The notes: a model not told the origin generated them from the letters alone. 64,000 bases of DNA from JBBRBB01 sp038206235 (GCA_038206235.1 JBBRBB010000007.1:62001-126000), one strand, 5' to 3'; counted from the stretch's first letter, positions 16,739-25,507 are shown. Program-made: numbers and translations.

Positions 16739-17479
16739 ATGTCAAAGCTGCTGGAGCACCTGGGAAAATTTCTGCTGATGCTAAAGGGTATGTTCACTTT
16801 TCCAGAAAATTTTAAAATGTACTGGAAAGAGTTCATGCATCAATGTGTTGAGATTGGTATTGGCTCTTTACCAATCGTAGTCATCATCTCTTTATTTCTT
16901 GGCGCCGTTACAACGGTGCAAACGGCGTATCAATTGGTAAGCCCGCTGGTGCCGGCAGCAACCATTGCACAGGTAGTACGGGACAGCGTTATTCTGGAAC
17001 TGTCGCCCACCGTTGTAAGCATTGTGCTTGCAGGTGTAGTGGGCAGTAAGATTGCCAGCGAGCTTGGCAACATGCGCACAACAGAGCAAATTGATGCACT
17101 TGAAATCATGGGCATTAATACACGCAGCTATCTTATTATGCCAAGAATAATGGGGGCCTTAGTAATGGTGCCCTGCCTCGTTGTGCTTTCCATAGTGCTT
17201 GCTATTTGGGGCGGCCGTGAAGCAGGAGCCTTATCAGGTATTATTGGAAAGAATATTTATGATATGGGCTTACGCCAAAACATGAACTTCTTTAATATTA
17301 CTTTCTCATTAAGCAAAGCATACACTTTTGCATTTATTATCAGCAGCATACCGGCCTATTATGGGTATTATGTTCAGGGAGGTGCGCTGGAAATAGGACG
17401 TGCAAGCACCACCGCAGTTGTGGTTAGCTGCATTATGATTTTACTTGGAGATTATTTACTCGCCGCACTGTTGCTATAA
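16739..17479 (+). CDS. mlaE: MlaE-family ABC transporter permease
   Basis: Integral membrane permease of lipid-transporting ABC systems (Mla/TGD type), 246 residues. Characteristic segments: IGSLPIVVIISLFLGAVTTVQTAYQL, DSVILELSPTVVSIVLAGVVGSKIASELGNMRTTEQIDALEIMGI (the conserved coupling region) and GGREAGALSG. The family normally comes with an ATPase (MlaF) and an MCE protein (MlaD) in the same operon. Here the next gene is on the opposite strand and no partner is in the window. Its 3' end overlaps the sulfotransferase gene tail to tail by 28 bp. Confidence 0.92.
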   Translation: MSKLLEHLGKFLLMLKGMFTFPENFKMYWKEFMHQCVEIGIGSLPIVVIISLFLGAVTTVQTAYQLVSPLVPAATIAQVVRDSVILELSPTVVSIVLAGVVGSKIASELGNMRTTEQIDALEIMGINTRSYLIMPRIMGALVMVPCLVVLSIVLAIWGGREAGALSGIIGKNIYDMGLRQNMNFFNITFSLSKAYTFAFIISSIPAYYGYYVQGGALEIGRASTTAVVVSCIMILLGDYLLAALLL

Positions 17480-18402
17480 TTTGCTGCAAGCCATTTTTCA
17501 GAAAATTTAGTTCCCAACAAAGCATCGAGTTCATTTATATCTTCAATAAAATATTGTTTCAACTGTTGCTTTATTTGCTGAATGGTTTCTTTACTCTCTT
17601 CCTGTTGCAGCGGTTGGGAAATTTTCTTTTGAGCTGTGTTCATTTCGAATAACTTTCTTTTCAGCATTTTTCTTTTACCTACCGGAAATACTGGGTCAAT
17701 GATATTATCTATCAGCCATTTTCTCAGCTTGCCGCGATGTATCATTTTTTGCTGCAGGTATTGATTCTTTACAGAGCCTGTTACATTTTTTGGCGTCAGG
17801 TCTGGTTTAAATGAAGCATCAATATGCAGAAAAGAAAACATGTGCTGCAGAAGCGATGCAGCATTATTAGCAAGCTCATCATAATCTAAAACCAGCAATT
17901 GTTCTTTTGAAAAATATTGCAGGCAGTTTTTTATTTGCCTGGCATAAAATCCATGTTCTATATAAGTGAAATCGCTGTTGTCTTTACTAAATTCAGTTAT
18001 ATTTTCTTTAGGTTGATACAGTAAAGCCTGCTGTACAGGTCTTGTTTCACGCAACATTTTTTTAAAATAAAAATATGATGAAACGGCTCTTTCCACAGGG
18101 TCTCTTAAAATAACGATGAGCTTTGCATCAGGTGCATATTGCGAAATGCTTGCGGGCAGATGCGGATAAAAAATATAATTCACGGCACTCTGCAGCACTA
18201 TAGGCTCGCCTTTATACACTGCCGGTTCTTTTTTTAAACGATCTTCAATTTCAGGCATTGATTTAAAACGTGCAAACAGGTGAATATCTTTTAATGATTC
18301 GTAGCAATAGATTTGAGGATGCTGTGCCAGCCAATCATCCAAAGTGGTGGTCCCTGCTTTTTGAACTCCTATGATAAATGTATTTGGAAAGGGGTTGCTC
18401 AT
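17452..18402 (-). CDS. Sulfotransferase (heparan sulfotransferase-like)
   Basis: PAPS-dependent sulfotransferase, 316 residues. The 5'-phosphosulfate loop is FIIGVQKAGTTTLDDWLAQHP at the N-terminus (about 9-29), and the 3'-phosphate motif is LIVILRDPVERAVSSYFYF (about 102-120). ATG 18402 is chosen: the longer GTG start at 18423 lies inside a 33-bp palindrome. No signal or membrane segment, so it acts on a cytoplasmic acceptor such as a glycan or lipid precursor. It belongs to a minus-strand group with a second sulfotransferase, a GT4 enzyme and a formyltransferase-like protein. Confidence 0.9.
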   Translation of the reverse strand: MSNPFPNTFIIGVQKAGTTTLDDWLAQHPQIYCYESLKDIHLFARFKSMPEIEDRLKKEPAVYKGEPIVLQSAVNYIFYPHLPASISQYAPDAKLIVILRDPVERAVSSYFYFKKMLRETRPVQQALLYQPKENITEFSKDNSDFTYIEHGFYARQIKNCLQYFSKEQLLVLDYDELANNAASLLQHMFSFLHIDASFKPDLTPKNVTGSVKNQYLQQKMIHRGKLRKWLIDNIIDPVFPVGKRKMLKRKLFEMNTAQKKISQPLQQEESKETIQQIKQQLKQYFIEDINELDALLGTKFSEKWLAANYSNSAASK

Positions 18403-18414
18403 GCTGTTGTTGCA

Positions 18415-18576
18415 AAACCTCACAGGTCTTAGAGACCTGTGAGGTTTAGGCTTATAATTTATTTAATGCACCGCCTGCAAAATTAAGTGTGACGCAAACC
18501 TCACAGGTTTTATAAACCTGTGAGGTTTAAACTTTACAATTTATTTAATGCGCCGCCTGCAAAATAAGAAAATTTA
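18415..18576. repeat. 81-bp tandem duplication with two 33-bp perfect palindromes
   Basis: Copy 1 (18415-18495) and copy 2 (18496-18576) are exactly 81 bp apart. Each begins with a perfect 15-bp stem: AAACCTCACAGGTCT with loop TAG, and AAACCTCACAGGTTT with loop TAT. The stems differ by a compensated C-T change. Each is followed by the same AT-rich string that encodes FAGGALNKL and a stop on the minus strand; in copy 2 this is the live 3' end of the sulfotransferase gene, in copy 1 a relic. Confidence 0.9.
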
Positions 18577-19436
18577 TGTTTGTGAAATTGCTTCTTCCAG
18601 GTATCATCATACTCGATAGGTCTTTTTGAAAATCTGCCAGGTGTGCCTGCAATAGTGTGGTCTTCATGAAGCTCCATAAATTTTGGTGTTTCAAAAGGCT
18701 GCATATTAAAAGCGGTAAATATTCTTTGCAGCTCATCATGCGTGTGCGTTGCCAGCGATTCGTAATCCATTTTTATAATGTCTGACGGATGCACCAGTTT
18801 TGAAACCGTATAGCAAAGCCTGCGGTAATAAAACACATCGAGCATTTGTTTTGAAAGCTTTTTTCTTTTTCTTTTATTCTGCTCCTTCCATTTTCTTTTT
18901 GATGCGGTGATTGCCCGTATGTCTCTCTTGAGCCAGATTATTTTTACGTTGTAATCTGTTCTTTGTTTATACACAGCAAGCGCCTGTATTGGATTTTTAG
19001 ATGAGTCAATTATAAATTTTTTTCCGGTATGCTCTGCTATGATATTGTATAATTGATTAAGCGTTTCAATTACTTTTTTATTTTTTTCTGAATTGCAAAT
19101 TCGTAATAATCTTTTTTGAAACAGGGAAGGAAAGATGGCATTTACGGCCAATGCTTTTGATTTAAAATTCCAGTTAACTTTTGTAAAAAAATTTTCCCTG
19201 TCTAAGGAATATGTTTTTTTAAGGATAGGTCCCCAGAACTCACATTCAGTAAAGGGTTTGCCGCATGAGCAATTCCAGTTCCATCTTTCACCAAAGCCTT
19301 CTTTAAGCAAATGACCTTTTAACATGGCAAGCTCCCCCACAGAAAATGCTTCCTGCGATTTTGATAAAATATTTTCAAGAAGAGTGGAACCACTCCTGTT
19401 ATCTGCCATTATATAAATTACCTGTGGTGTGTTCAT
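18534..19436 (-). CDS. Sulfotransferase family protein
   Basis: 300 residues. N-terminal P-loop-like PAPS site VIYIMADNRSGSTLLENILSKS (about 5-26) and GELAMLKG, then KKFIIDSSKNPIQALAVYKQ and IIWLKRDIRAITASKRKWKEQNKRKRKK (the 3'-phosphate region, unusually Lys/Arg-rich, about 170-197). Probably transfers sulfate from PAPS to a carbohydrate or lipid; the acceptor is not predictable. Its last 11 codons and stop are duplicated in the neighbouring 81-bp repeat. Same strand as the first sulfotransferase, 131 bp upstream of it. Confidence 0.85.
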   Translation of the reverse strand: MNTPQVIYIMADNRSGSTLLENILSKSQEAFSVGELAMLKGHLLKEGFGERWNWNCSCGKPFTECEFWGPILKKTYSLDRENFFTKVNWNFKSKALAVNAIFPSLFQKRLLRICNSEKNKKVIETLNQLYNIIAEHTGKKFIIDSSKNPIQALAVYKQRTDYNVKIIWLKRDIRAITASKRKWKEQNKRKRKKLSKQMLDVFYYRRLCYTVSKLVHPSDIIKMDYESLATHTHDELQRIFTAFNMQPFETPKFMELHEDHTIAGTPGRFSKRPIEYDDTWKKQFHKHKFSYFAGGALNKL

Positions 19437-19567
19437 CTGTTATTATTATTTTAGTTGATTGGTTAGGAGTATAAGAAGCTGAACATTATGTTGCCATTGG
19501 CAGTGCAGATGAAAGCATTGCAACGCAAGGCATAAGGTCGAAAATTATCCATATTAGGCGAGCACAG

Positions 19568-19956
19568 TTAGGCGTTCAACTTTATTGGCAACTGCATAAA
19601 ATTTTTCAATTGTCCTGAGAGATCAATGTATGCCTTTGAAAACTCTTTTGATTTTAAACGATTATTTTCCCATCCCAATTTAGCAAGTTCCATCTCACAC
19701 CCTTTTTGAGATAACCCGGACAAATATGAAAAAAAATCTTTCATTGAAAATTTCATCATTTCCATTGCTTTTTTTCATCTGCACCGTAACTGGTGAGTTC
19801 TAATGAAGGTGTATAAAAAACAATTTGACGAGTGTCTTTGTCTCTGAATTTATAGACAGTAATAGCTGCACTGATTTTATTTGCCTTTGCAGTTATTCGC
19901 AATCTGTCATAATCAATTTTTTTGTTTGATATTGTAAATTTTTGAAATGCATCCAT
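19568..19956 (-). pseudogene. HicB-like small protein split by a -1 frame change
   Basis: Two overlapping reading frames look like one protein. The first (19956-19756) starts MDAFQKFTISNKKIDYDRLR and reaches IVFYTPSLELTSYGADEKK before a stop. The second (ending 19568) continues AMEMMKFSMKDFFSYLSGLSQKGCEMELAKLGWE. A beta-strand region followed by a helix is the layout of HicB-type or DUF1902-like proteins. The junction, on the minus strand, is GAA AAA AAG, i.e. the heptamer A AAA AAG in frame. A -1 slip there gives exactly EKK-A-M-E. Either a programmed frameshift, a one-base deletion in a run of seven A, or a sequencing error. No HicA-like partner is beside it. Confidence 0.6.
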
Positions 19957-20072
19957 TAGAATTAATTTTCTTTTTTTACAAATTAAAATATACTTATTCA
20001 ATCTGTAAAGAGAATTTATTTAACAAAATTCCCTATTTTGTCTAAATGAAAGCCAGTTCCATAAAAATTATT

Positions 20073-21179
20073 CTACTTACCAAAATAAAGCTTGTTGTAC
20101 TTGGCAGCGCAACTCTCTATGCTAAATTCATTTTGATATAATGCTTTTCCATTCGCTTTTAATTTTTCTATTGTGGTTTTATCTTCATGCAAAAAAGATT
20201 TAATTGCCGTAAGATAGCTTTCGGCGCTAAGACCGGCAGACAAATATCCAATCTCGGGTTTCACAATATCAAGCAGCCCGCCTACAGGTGTGCATACAGG
20301 CACAGCGCCTGCTGATAAAGCTTCGAGCAGGCTTATGGGCAGTCCCTCGTAAAGCGATGAAAGAAGAAACGCATCTGTATTTAGCAAATAGTCCCCAACA
20401 TTTTTTACTTTACCGAGAAAGTGAACATTAGAAGGCTTCATTTCTAAAAGCTGTTCATAAAACTTTTTTTCCTCAGGCAAATGGTCGCCAAGTATTAATG
20501 CAATTACATTTTCATCTTCAAGCTCCCGGAATGAATCGAGTATCAACTGCTGATTTTTCACCTTATGTATTCTTCCAATGCTCACAAAAACTTTTGTGTC
20601 GCTATTTTTCTTAAGCTTTTGAATAGTCTCTGATACAGATTGAAATTTTTCGGTTGGCTTTACAGGAGCCGAACCGTTATGAATTAACGTTGTAAAGCTG
20701 GTTCCATATTCATCAATGGCTCCTTTCAATACTTCTTCTGAAATGCTTACAGGATGAATTATATGATGACGGAAAAAAAATTTATACAACAAGCGTCCAT
20801 GCCAGGGCGCATCTTTTGTGACAAGTGAATGAAAGGTGTGTATCTTCCTGATTGATTTATCTTTTAGCCTCATGTAGGCCCAGGTAGCATAATATCCGGC
20901 ATGTAAATGCGTATGCACAACATTAGGTTTTAATTTTCTAAGAAGACCGTGCAGCTTCATGAAAATACCAAGGTCTAAACCACGTTGCTTACCTAATGTC
21001 ATAAAATTTACTTTCTCATCGAGCAAGTCAATTGACATGTGATTTGGGGTATGATGATAGAGGGATACTAACGTTACTTCATGGTCAGGATATTTTGCCA
21101 GTTCATTACAAAGCTGAATGCAAAATACCTGGGCGCCCCCCCATCCCAAAGCAGGCAGTATCTGTACAATCTTAACCAT
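20073..21179 (-). CDS. Glycosyltransferase family 4 (GT-B fold)
   Basis: 368 residues with the N-terminal Rossmann start MVKIVQILPALGWGGAQVFCIQLCNELA, HTHLHAGYYATW in the acceptor domain, VFVSIGRIHKVKNQQLILDSF at the start of the donor domain, and the family motif SSLYEGLPISLLEALSAGAVPVCTPVGG with the catalytic Glu pattern (about 285-312). It transfers a sugar from a nucleotide sugar. No membrane helix; probably cytoplasmic or membrane-peripheral. It lies between the sulfotransferases and the formyltransferase-like gene, pointing to synthesis of a modified surface glycan or glycolipid. Confidence 0.92.
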   Translation of the reverse strand: MVKIVQILPALGWGGAQVFCIQLCNELAKYPDHEVTLVSLYHHTPNHMSIDLLDEKVNFMTLGKQRGLDLGIFMKLHGLLRKLKPNVVHTHLHAGYYATWAYMRLKDKSIRKIHTFHSLVTKDAPWHGRLLYKFFFRHHIIHPVSISEEVLKGAIDEYGTSFTTLIHNGSAPVKPTEKFQSVSETIQKLKKNSDTKVFVSIGRIHKVKNQQLILDSFRELEDENVIALILGDHLPEEKKFYEQLLEMKPSNVHFLGKVKNVGDYLLNTDAFLLSSLYEGLPISLLEALSAGAVPVCTPVGGLLDIVKPEIGYLSAGLSAESYLTAIKSFLHEDKTTIEKLKANGKALYQNEFSIESCAAKYNKLYFGK

Positions 21180-21266
21180 AATTCCCTGTTAGCATTACAA
21201 ATTTATTTTTTCTGATTATTTAATTCGCTCTTCCTAAACTGCAATTGTCAAAGTAATAGTTTTGGT

Positions 21267-22898
21267 TTATTTTTTCCTTTTTACACGGGCATCTATTACC
21301 ACAGCACCATCACTGTAAGAAAAAGTGTGTGTAGCCTCTGCATCTTTTTCCCAGTGCGGAAATATAGTTGTTATTTTTCTTTCTTCATATTCTGTTTCGC
21401 TTAAAGTAATAAGTTCATTCAGGTTTATTGCATATCCATACGTGCATGATGAATCCTGCGAGGGGCGGAATAATTTATTTTGATGAACGAAAAGCCGTCC
21501 TGCAGGTCTTGCGGAACGTACATCTGAAATCACAGGATTTTGCGAATGCGGATTCCATGTCTTAGTTAGAAGCTCATTAGAATAAAACAAAAACAATTCA
21601 TCCCAGGCAGATGCGCCCTTGTTTTCTTTGATGTTTGCAAATAACCAATACTTTCCTTTGTAATAATGCACAGTTGCATCCACTGCATGCAGGTTCTCCA
21701 TTAAATTCATTTTAAATTCCCATTGATATGGAAAGGAAATACATTTATATATTTCTATGGTACGGTTTGCACTTGTTTCTGGTATCATAAAAATCTCATC
21801 GCCGGCATTAAAAACAAAGGGATAAGATAAATGGTACGGCTTATCTAAAACAAGTTGGGGTTCAGAGCTTTTACCTGTTTCATTCAATTCTATTACCGAT
21901 ATATGAGCTTTCTTTTTTTTGTAAATATATTCCTCAAGAAATATAAAACGCTTTTCGCTGCTTAAGCTGAACAAACAAGGGTCTGCCCAAAACCGGTCTT
22001 TTGGCGGCGCTAATTTATGATACTTGGAAATTATCAGGGGCAATTCATTTGGGCTTCTAAAATTATATAGCAGCATCCATTGTTGAAAATTAAACAGGTT
22101 ATCTATTTTCTTTTTTAGTTGATTAAAATAATGACTGAATAAATAAGCAATGAATGTTGAATTCCCCGGTGTTTTAAAAATTGATTTATTGTTAGAAGCA
22201 AAAGTTTGATTTTTTTTCTTTAGATTCTCTAAAAAACTATTTCTGTTTTCGTATAATTTTTTTAATATACGAGGAATAAAAGAGGCTGCTTTCCAGCAGG
22301 CGATATTCATGTTTTTATTTATAGAAGTTTGGGTTGATGAGAAAGAGCGATACAATGTAACACCTTGCTCTGTTTCATCCGTTAACTTGGTAACACCAAT
22401 TTCTGTATGGCAAATGCCATGCATTACCTCCCATACCCCAGGCTCCATAATATTATTGCCATAAGTGTATGCCCAGGTTCCAAATTTGGCGCAGCTTAAA
22501 ATGCTTCCGCTTACTTTTTTAAGCCCCAGCTTAATGCATACATCGGGTTTATAAGATTGAATGATTTGAATATCTTTTTCATCAACTAATTCAAAACCTT
22601 CTTTCGGTGAAGGCTGCACTTCAAGTATGGGAACATCATTTAAAAGTGAGGAAATATTTTTCAGGGTAAGGGCATTGGGATTCAGCTTCACCATTTTATT
22701 TTCAAGCTTTCTATACAATATGTAAGCAAGAGTATTAAGTCTTTTGTGTGTGCCGCGTAAATTTTTGTTTTTATTTTTTACAATCAGAACTATGGTTGCA
22801 TAATCACTCTCATTTACTTTTTTCAACATCCCGTAAATCCATGCTTGTAAAAAGAAATCATCAATCAATAATACAATCTTCAACTTTTCGTAGGCCAT
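21267..22898 (-). CDS. Formyltransferase-like N-domain fused to GINT1-type beta-propeller domain
   Basis: 543 residues in two parts. The first (about 1-215) begins LKIVLLIDDFFLQAWIYGMLKKV and has IQSYKPDVCIKLGLKKVSGSIL and GTWAYTYGNN, resembling methionyl-tRNA formyltransferase-type folds, but the Asn-His-Asp catalytic set is not obvious. The second (about 290-540) has RFWADPCLFS, FLEEYIYKKKKAHISVIEL, YHLSYPFVFNAGDEIFMIPET, AVDATVHYYKGKYWLFANI and PVISDVRSARPAGRL, the pattern of the five-bladed propeller found at the N-terminus of plant glucosamine inositolphosphorylceramide transferase. Probably works with the adjacent GT4 enzyme; the function is inferred only from context. Confidence 0.75.
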   Translation of the reverse strand: MAYEKLKIVLLIDDFFLQAWIYGMLKKVNESDYATIVLIVKNKNKNLRGTHKRLNTLAYILYRKLENKMVKLNPNALTLKNISSLLNDVPILEVQPSPKEGFELVDEKDIQIIQSYKPDVCIKLGLKKVSGSILSCAKFGTWAYTYGNNIMEPGVWEVMHGICHTEIGVTKLTDETEQGVTLYRSFSSTQTSINKNMNIACWKAASFIPRILKKLYENRNSFLENLKKKNQTFASNNKSIFKTPGNSTFIAYLFSHYFNQLKKKIDNLFNFQQWMLLYNFRSPNELPLIISKYHKLAPPKDRFWADPCLFSLSSEKRFIFLEEYIYKKKKAHISVIELNETGKSSEPQLVLDKPYHLSYPFVFNAGDEIFMIPETSANRTIEIYKCISFPYQWEFKMNLMENLHAVDATVHYYKGKYWLFANIKENKGASAWDELFLFYSNELLTKTWNPHSQNPVISDVRSARPAGRLFVHQNKLFRPSQDSSCTYGYAINLNELITLSETEYEERKITTIFPHWEKDAEATHTFSYSDGAVVIDARVKRKK

Positions 22899-23369
22899 AG
22901 TTTGGACTTTATTGGTGTTTCTCTACCTGCTATCTTTTAAAATTTTGCAATATCGTATTTTTTAGCAACAAAAAGGAAGGGATTGATTACTTAATCGCTT
23001 TCAGTATTATTATTTAGTGAAGAAAAAGTTTTGCATTCTGCCGCAGGAATAACAATTTAAACATCAACCAAAAAATGTATGCTGTTTGATAATAAACAAA
23101 AGAAATTGGAAAATATTAATCAAAAGCTGTTGCTGAAAGCGTAACATCGCTGCTTTCTTCATCAGAAATACAGAGCAATTTATCAGGAAGTAATTACTAA
23201 TACAGCACCAGATAAAAGTGCAGGCATACAAACTTTTTTTATAGTCTTATTAATATACTTATTTACCAATATACCTTATATTACTTATTATACCTTACAT
23301 ACTTTTGTAGAACAATCTCACCAATTCACCGGACGAATTTTTATACAATTAATCGTTTAAAAATTTTTT
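22899..23369. other. 471-bp gene-free stretch between divergent genes
   Basis: AT-rich region between the formyltransferase-like gene and ndh. No open frame of note. The part next to ndh contains a series of TATAC/TACCTTA-like words (23250-23295) and a possible -7 box at 23300. No hairpin terminator or known riboswitch was recognised. Confidence 0.5.
23300..23307 (+). promoter_or_regulatory. Possible -7 box (TACTTTTG) for ndh
   Basis: Exact match to TAnnTTTG, 63 bp before the ndh ATG. No TTTG at the -33 position, so the assignment is weak. Confidence 0.35.
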
Positions 23370-24656
23370 ATGAAACTTATAATTGTTGGCGGAGGCTTTG
23401 GCGGCTTAAAGCTTACGCATAAGCTCAATAACGTAAAAGGCATCGAAATTTTGCTTATAGATAAATTTAATTATCACCAGTTTCAGCCTTTATTTTATCA
23501 GGTAGCCACCGCAGCCCTCGATGCAAGCAATATTTCTTTTCCCTTGCGCAAAGCCTTTCAAAAAAGTAAAAATATAAGAATACGCCTTGCCGAAATTTTA
23601 GAGATTGATACAGCTAAAAATAAAATCATTACCGGCATAGGAGAATTTGAATACGATATACTGGTGCTTGCAACCGGCGCTGAAACCAATTTCTTTAATA
23701 ATAAGCAGCTTGCCTCCTGTGCATGGCCTATGAAGTCAACAGTAGAAGCAATAAGACTGCGTCATCATTTAATACAAAATTTTGAAGATGCTTTACAGGA
23801 GAAAAATTCAGAAAAATTAAAGCAATTGATGACGATTGTAATTGCAGGCGGAGGCCCCACGGGCGTAGAGCTTGCAGGCGCCATTTCTGAAATGAGAAGA
23901 TATGTGCTGCCCAAAGATTACCCCGAACTCGATTTTTTACTTATGGATATTTTTTTGGTTGAAGGCAGTGATAAAATAATGGGCGCCATGAGTGAGAAAA
24001 CTTCCGCTGATTCAAAAAATTATTTGGAGAGGTTTGGTGTAAAAGTTTTGACCTCAACGTATGTGCAGGATTACGATGGTGAAGTGCTCCACTTCAAAGA
24101 TGGAAAAACATTGCGAACAAGCACCGTAATATGGGCTGCAGGAATAAAAGGGAATATACCCCGCGGCATTAACCCCGAACTTATCATGCGAGGAAACCGC
24201 ATTATGGTTGATACATTCAACCGTGTAAATAATTATAAAAACATTTATGCTATTGGTGATATAGCTTACATGGAAACCGAAGATTATCCCCACGGGCATC
24301 CGCAGGTAGCGCCTGTTGCCATACAACAGGCAGAAAACCTGGCAAAGAATTTAAAGAACATTGTAAGCGGAAAAGATATACTGCATCAATTCAACTATTT
24401 TGATAGAGGCTCAATGGCCACAATCGGGCGCAATAAAGCTGTTGTAGATATACCCAAGCCAAGGCTGCATTTCAAAGGATTTATTGCCTGGCTCATCTGG
24501 ACGTTTTTGCACTTAATGCTTATTCTCGGGGTTAAGAACAGGCTCTTTGTATTTTTAAACTGGGTATATAATTATTTTACCTACGACCAATCTCTGCGAT
24601 TAATATTTAAAGAATTCAGCAAGCCCGCCGGAGACACAAAAGAAAAAGCTGAATAG
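23370..24656 (+). CDS. ndh: Type II NADH dehydrogenase (NDH-2)
   Basis: Peripheral-membrane flavoprotein passing electrons from NADH to quinone without proton pumping. Two dinucleotide motifs: IIVGGGFGGLKLTHKL at the N-terminus (FAD) and IVIAGGGPTGVELAGAISEM (NAD, about 153-172). YAIGDIAYM binds FAD, and VAPVAIQQAENLAKNL follows. A C-terminal amphipathic or hydrophobic region (KGFIAWLIWTFLHLMLILG and FVFLNWVYNYFTY) anchors it to the inner membrane. 428 residues, normal for the family. Monocistronic; 80 bp upstream of the DUF892 gene. Confidence 0.93.
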   Translation: MKLIIVGGGFGGLKLTHKLNNVKGIEILLIDKFNYHQFQPLFYQVATAALDASNISFPLRKAFQKSKNIRIRLAEILEIDTAKNKIITGIGEFEYDILVLATGAETNFFNNKQLASCAWPMKSTVEAIRLRHHLIQNFEDALQEKNSEKLKQLMTIVIAGGGPTGVELAGAISEMRRYVLPKDYPELDFLLMDIFLVEGSDKIMGAMSEKTSADSKNYLERFGVKVLTSTYVQDYDGEVLHFKDGKTLRTSTVIWAAGIKGNIPRGINPELIMRGNRIMVDTFNRVNNYKNIYAIGDIAYMETEDYPHGHPQVAPVAIQQAENLAKNLKNIVSGKDILHQFNYFDRGSMATIGRNKAVVDIPKPRLHFKGFIAWLIWTFLHLMLILGVKNRLFVFLNWVYNYFTYDQSLRLIFKEFSKPAGDTKEKAE

Positions 24657-24736
24657 CCAATTCTATAAAAGTGTAATCAAAATAAGGAGTGGCATCATTT
24701 TTATACTGTAGATAATTCATTCTAAAAACATTTTTT

Positions 24737-25378
24737 ATGGAACAACAAACAAAATCCCGCAGCAAAAGCAGTGCTGCAACATTACACGGCAGTAAATCGA
24801 AATCTTCCAATAACGGCAGCTCAAAAGCAACTAATGGAACTAATGGATCTAATGGTCACCAGCGAATGGATACACAGCTCGAAAAGTTTTTTGTAGATGA
24901 ATTAAAAGATATTTATTATGCTGAAAAGCTGCTCACCAAAGCCTTGCCCAAAATGGCAAAAAGCTCTACAACAGAAGAGCTGAAACATGCATTTGAAGAT
25001 CATCTTGCCGTAACACAGGAGCAGATTGTACGTCTTGAACAAATATTTGATATGCTTGGCAAAAAGGCCCAGGCTAAAAAATGCGAAGCAATGGAAGGGC
25101 TAAAAAAAGAGGCAGACTCTATTGTAGAAGATACTGAGAAAGGCAGCCTTACCAGGGATGTAGGTTTAATTTTCGCAGCCCAAAAAGTAGAGCATTATGA
25201 AATTGCCACTTATGGTTCATTAAGAACAATTGCATCTACAGTAGGCATGAATGATATTGCCGATTTACTGCAGCAAACTCTTGACGAAGAAAAAGAAGCA
25301 GATGAAATGCTCACTTCTATTGCGGAAAACAATATTAATTACCAGGCAGCCAGTGAAGATGAAGATGACATGGGATGA
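24737..25378 (+). CDS. DUF892 (YciE/YciF-like) ferritin-like stress protein
   Basis: Ferritin-like four-helix protein of DUF892, linked in enterobacteria to stress response; exact function unknown. Residues 1-45 are a low-complexity Ser/Lys/Asn/Gly leader (SSKATNGTNGSNGHQ). The domain runs from MDTQLEKFFVDELKDIYYAEKLL to LLQQTLDEEKEADEMLTSIAENNINYQA, with conserved Glu/His positions (HAFEDH, AAQKVEHYEIA). The frame stops after EDEDDMG, but a Glu/Asp-rich tail continues in the +1 frame to 25463 (from 25374: DDEDENEHNNEDEDDNEED...). Relatives usually have such an acidic tail, so a frameshift at the end is likely. A strong bidirectional terminator follows at 25470. Confidence 0.88.
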   Translation: MEQQTKSRSKSSAATLHGSKSKSSNNGSSKATNGTNGSNGHQRMDTQLEKFFVDELKDIYYAEKLLTKALPKMAKSSTTEELKHAFEDHLAVTQEQIVRLEQIFDMLGKKAQAKKCEAMEGLKKEADSIVEDTEKGSLTRDVGLIFAAQKVEHYEIATYGSLRTIASTVGMNDIADLLQQTLDEEKEADEMLTSIAENNINYQAASEDEDDMG

Positions 25379-25469
25379 CGAAGATGAGAATGAACATAAT
25401 AACGAAGATGAAGATGACAATGAAGAAGATAAAAAGCTAAATGCAACACGTTCTCATTCTTGAATTACA

Positions 25470-25507
25470 AAAAAAAGGTCAGGCTTTTATGGTCTGACCT
25501 TTTTTAT
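25470..25507 (+). terminator. Bidirectional terminator with GGTCAG/CTGACC stem
   Basis: AAAAAAGGTCAG and CTGACCTTTTTT form a 12-bp stem around an 11-base loop, with T-rich flanks on both strands. It ends the DUF892 transcript. The GGTCAG arm relates it to the GGTCAGACC elements at 11107, 40456, 47652 and 60229. Confidence 0.85.
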
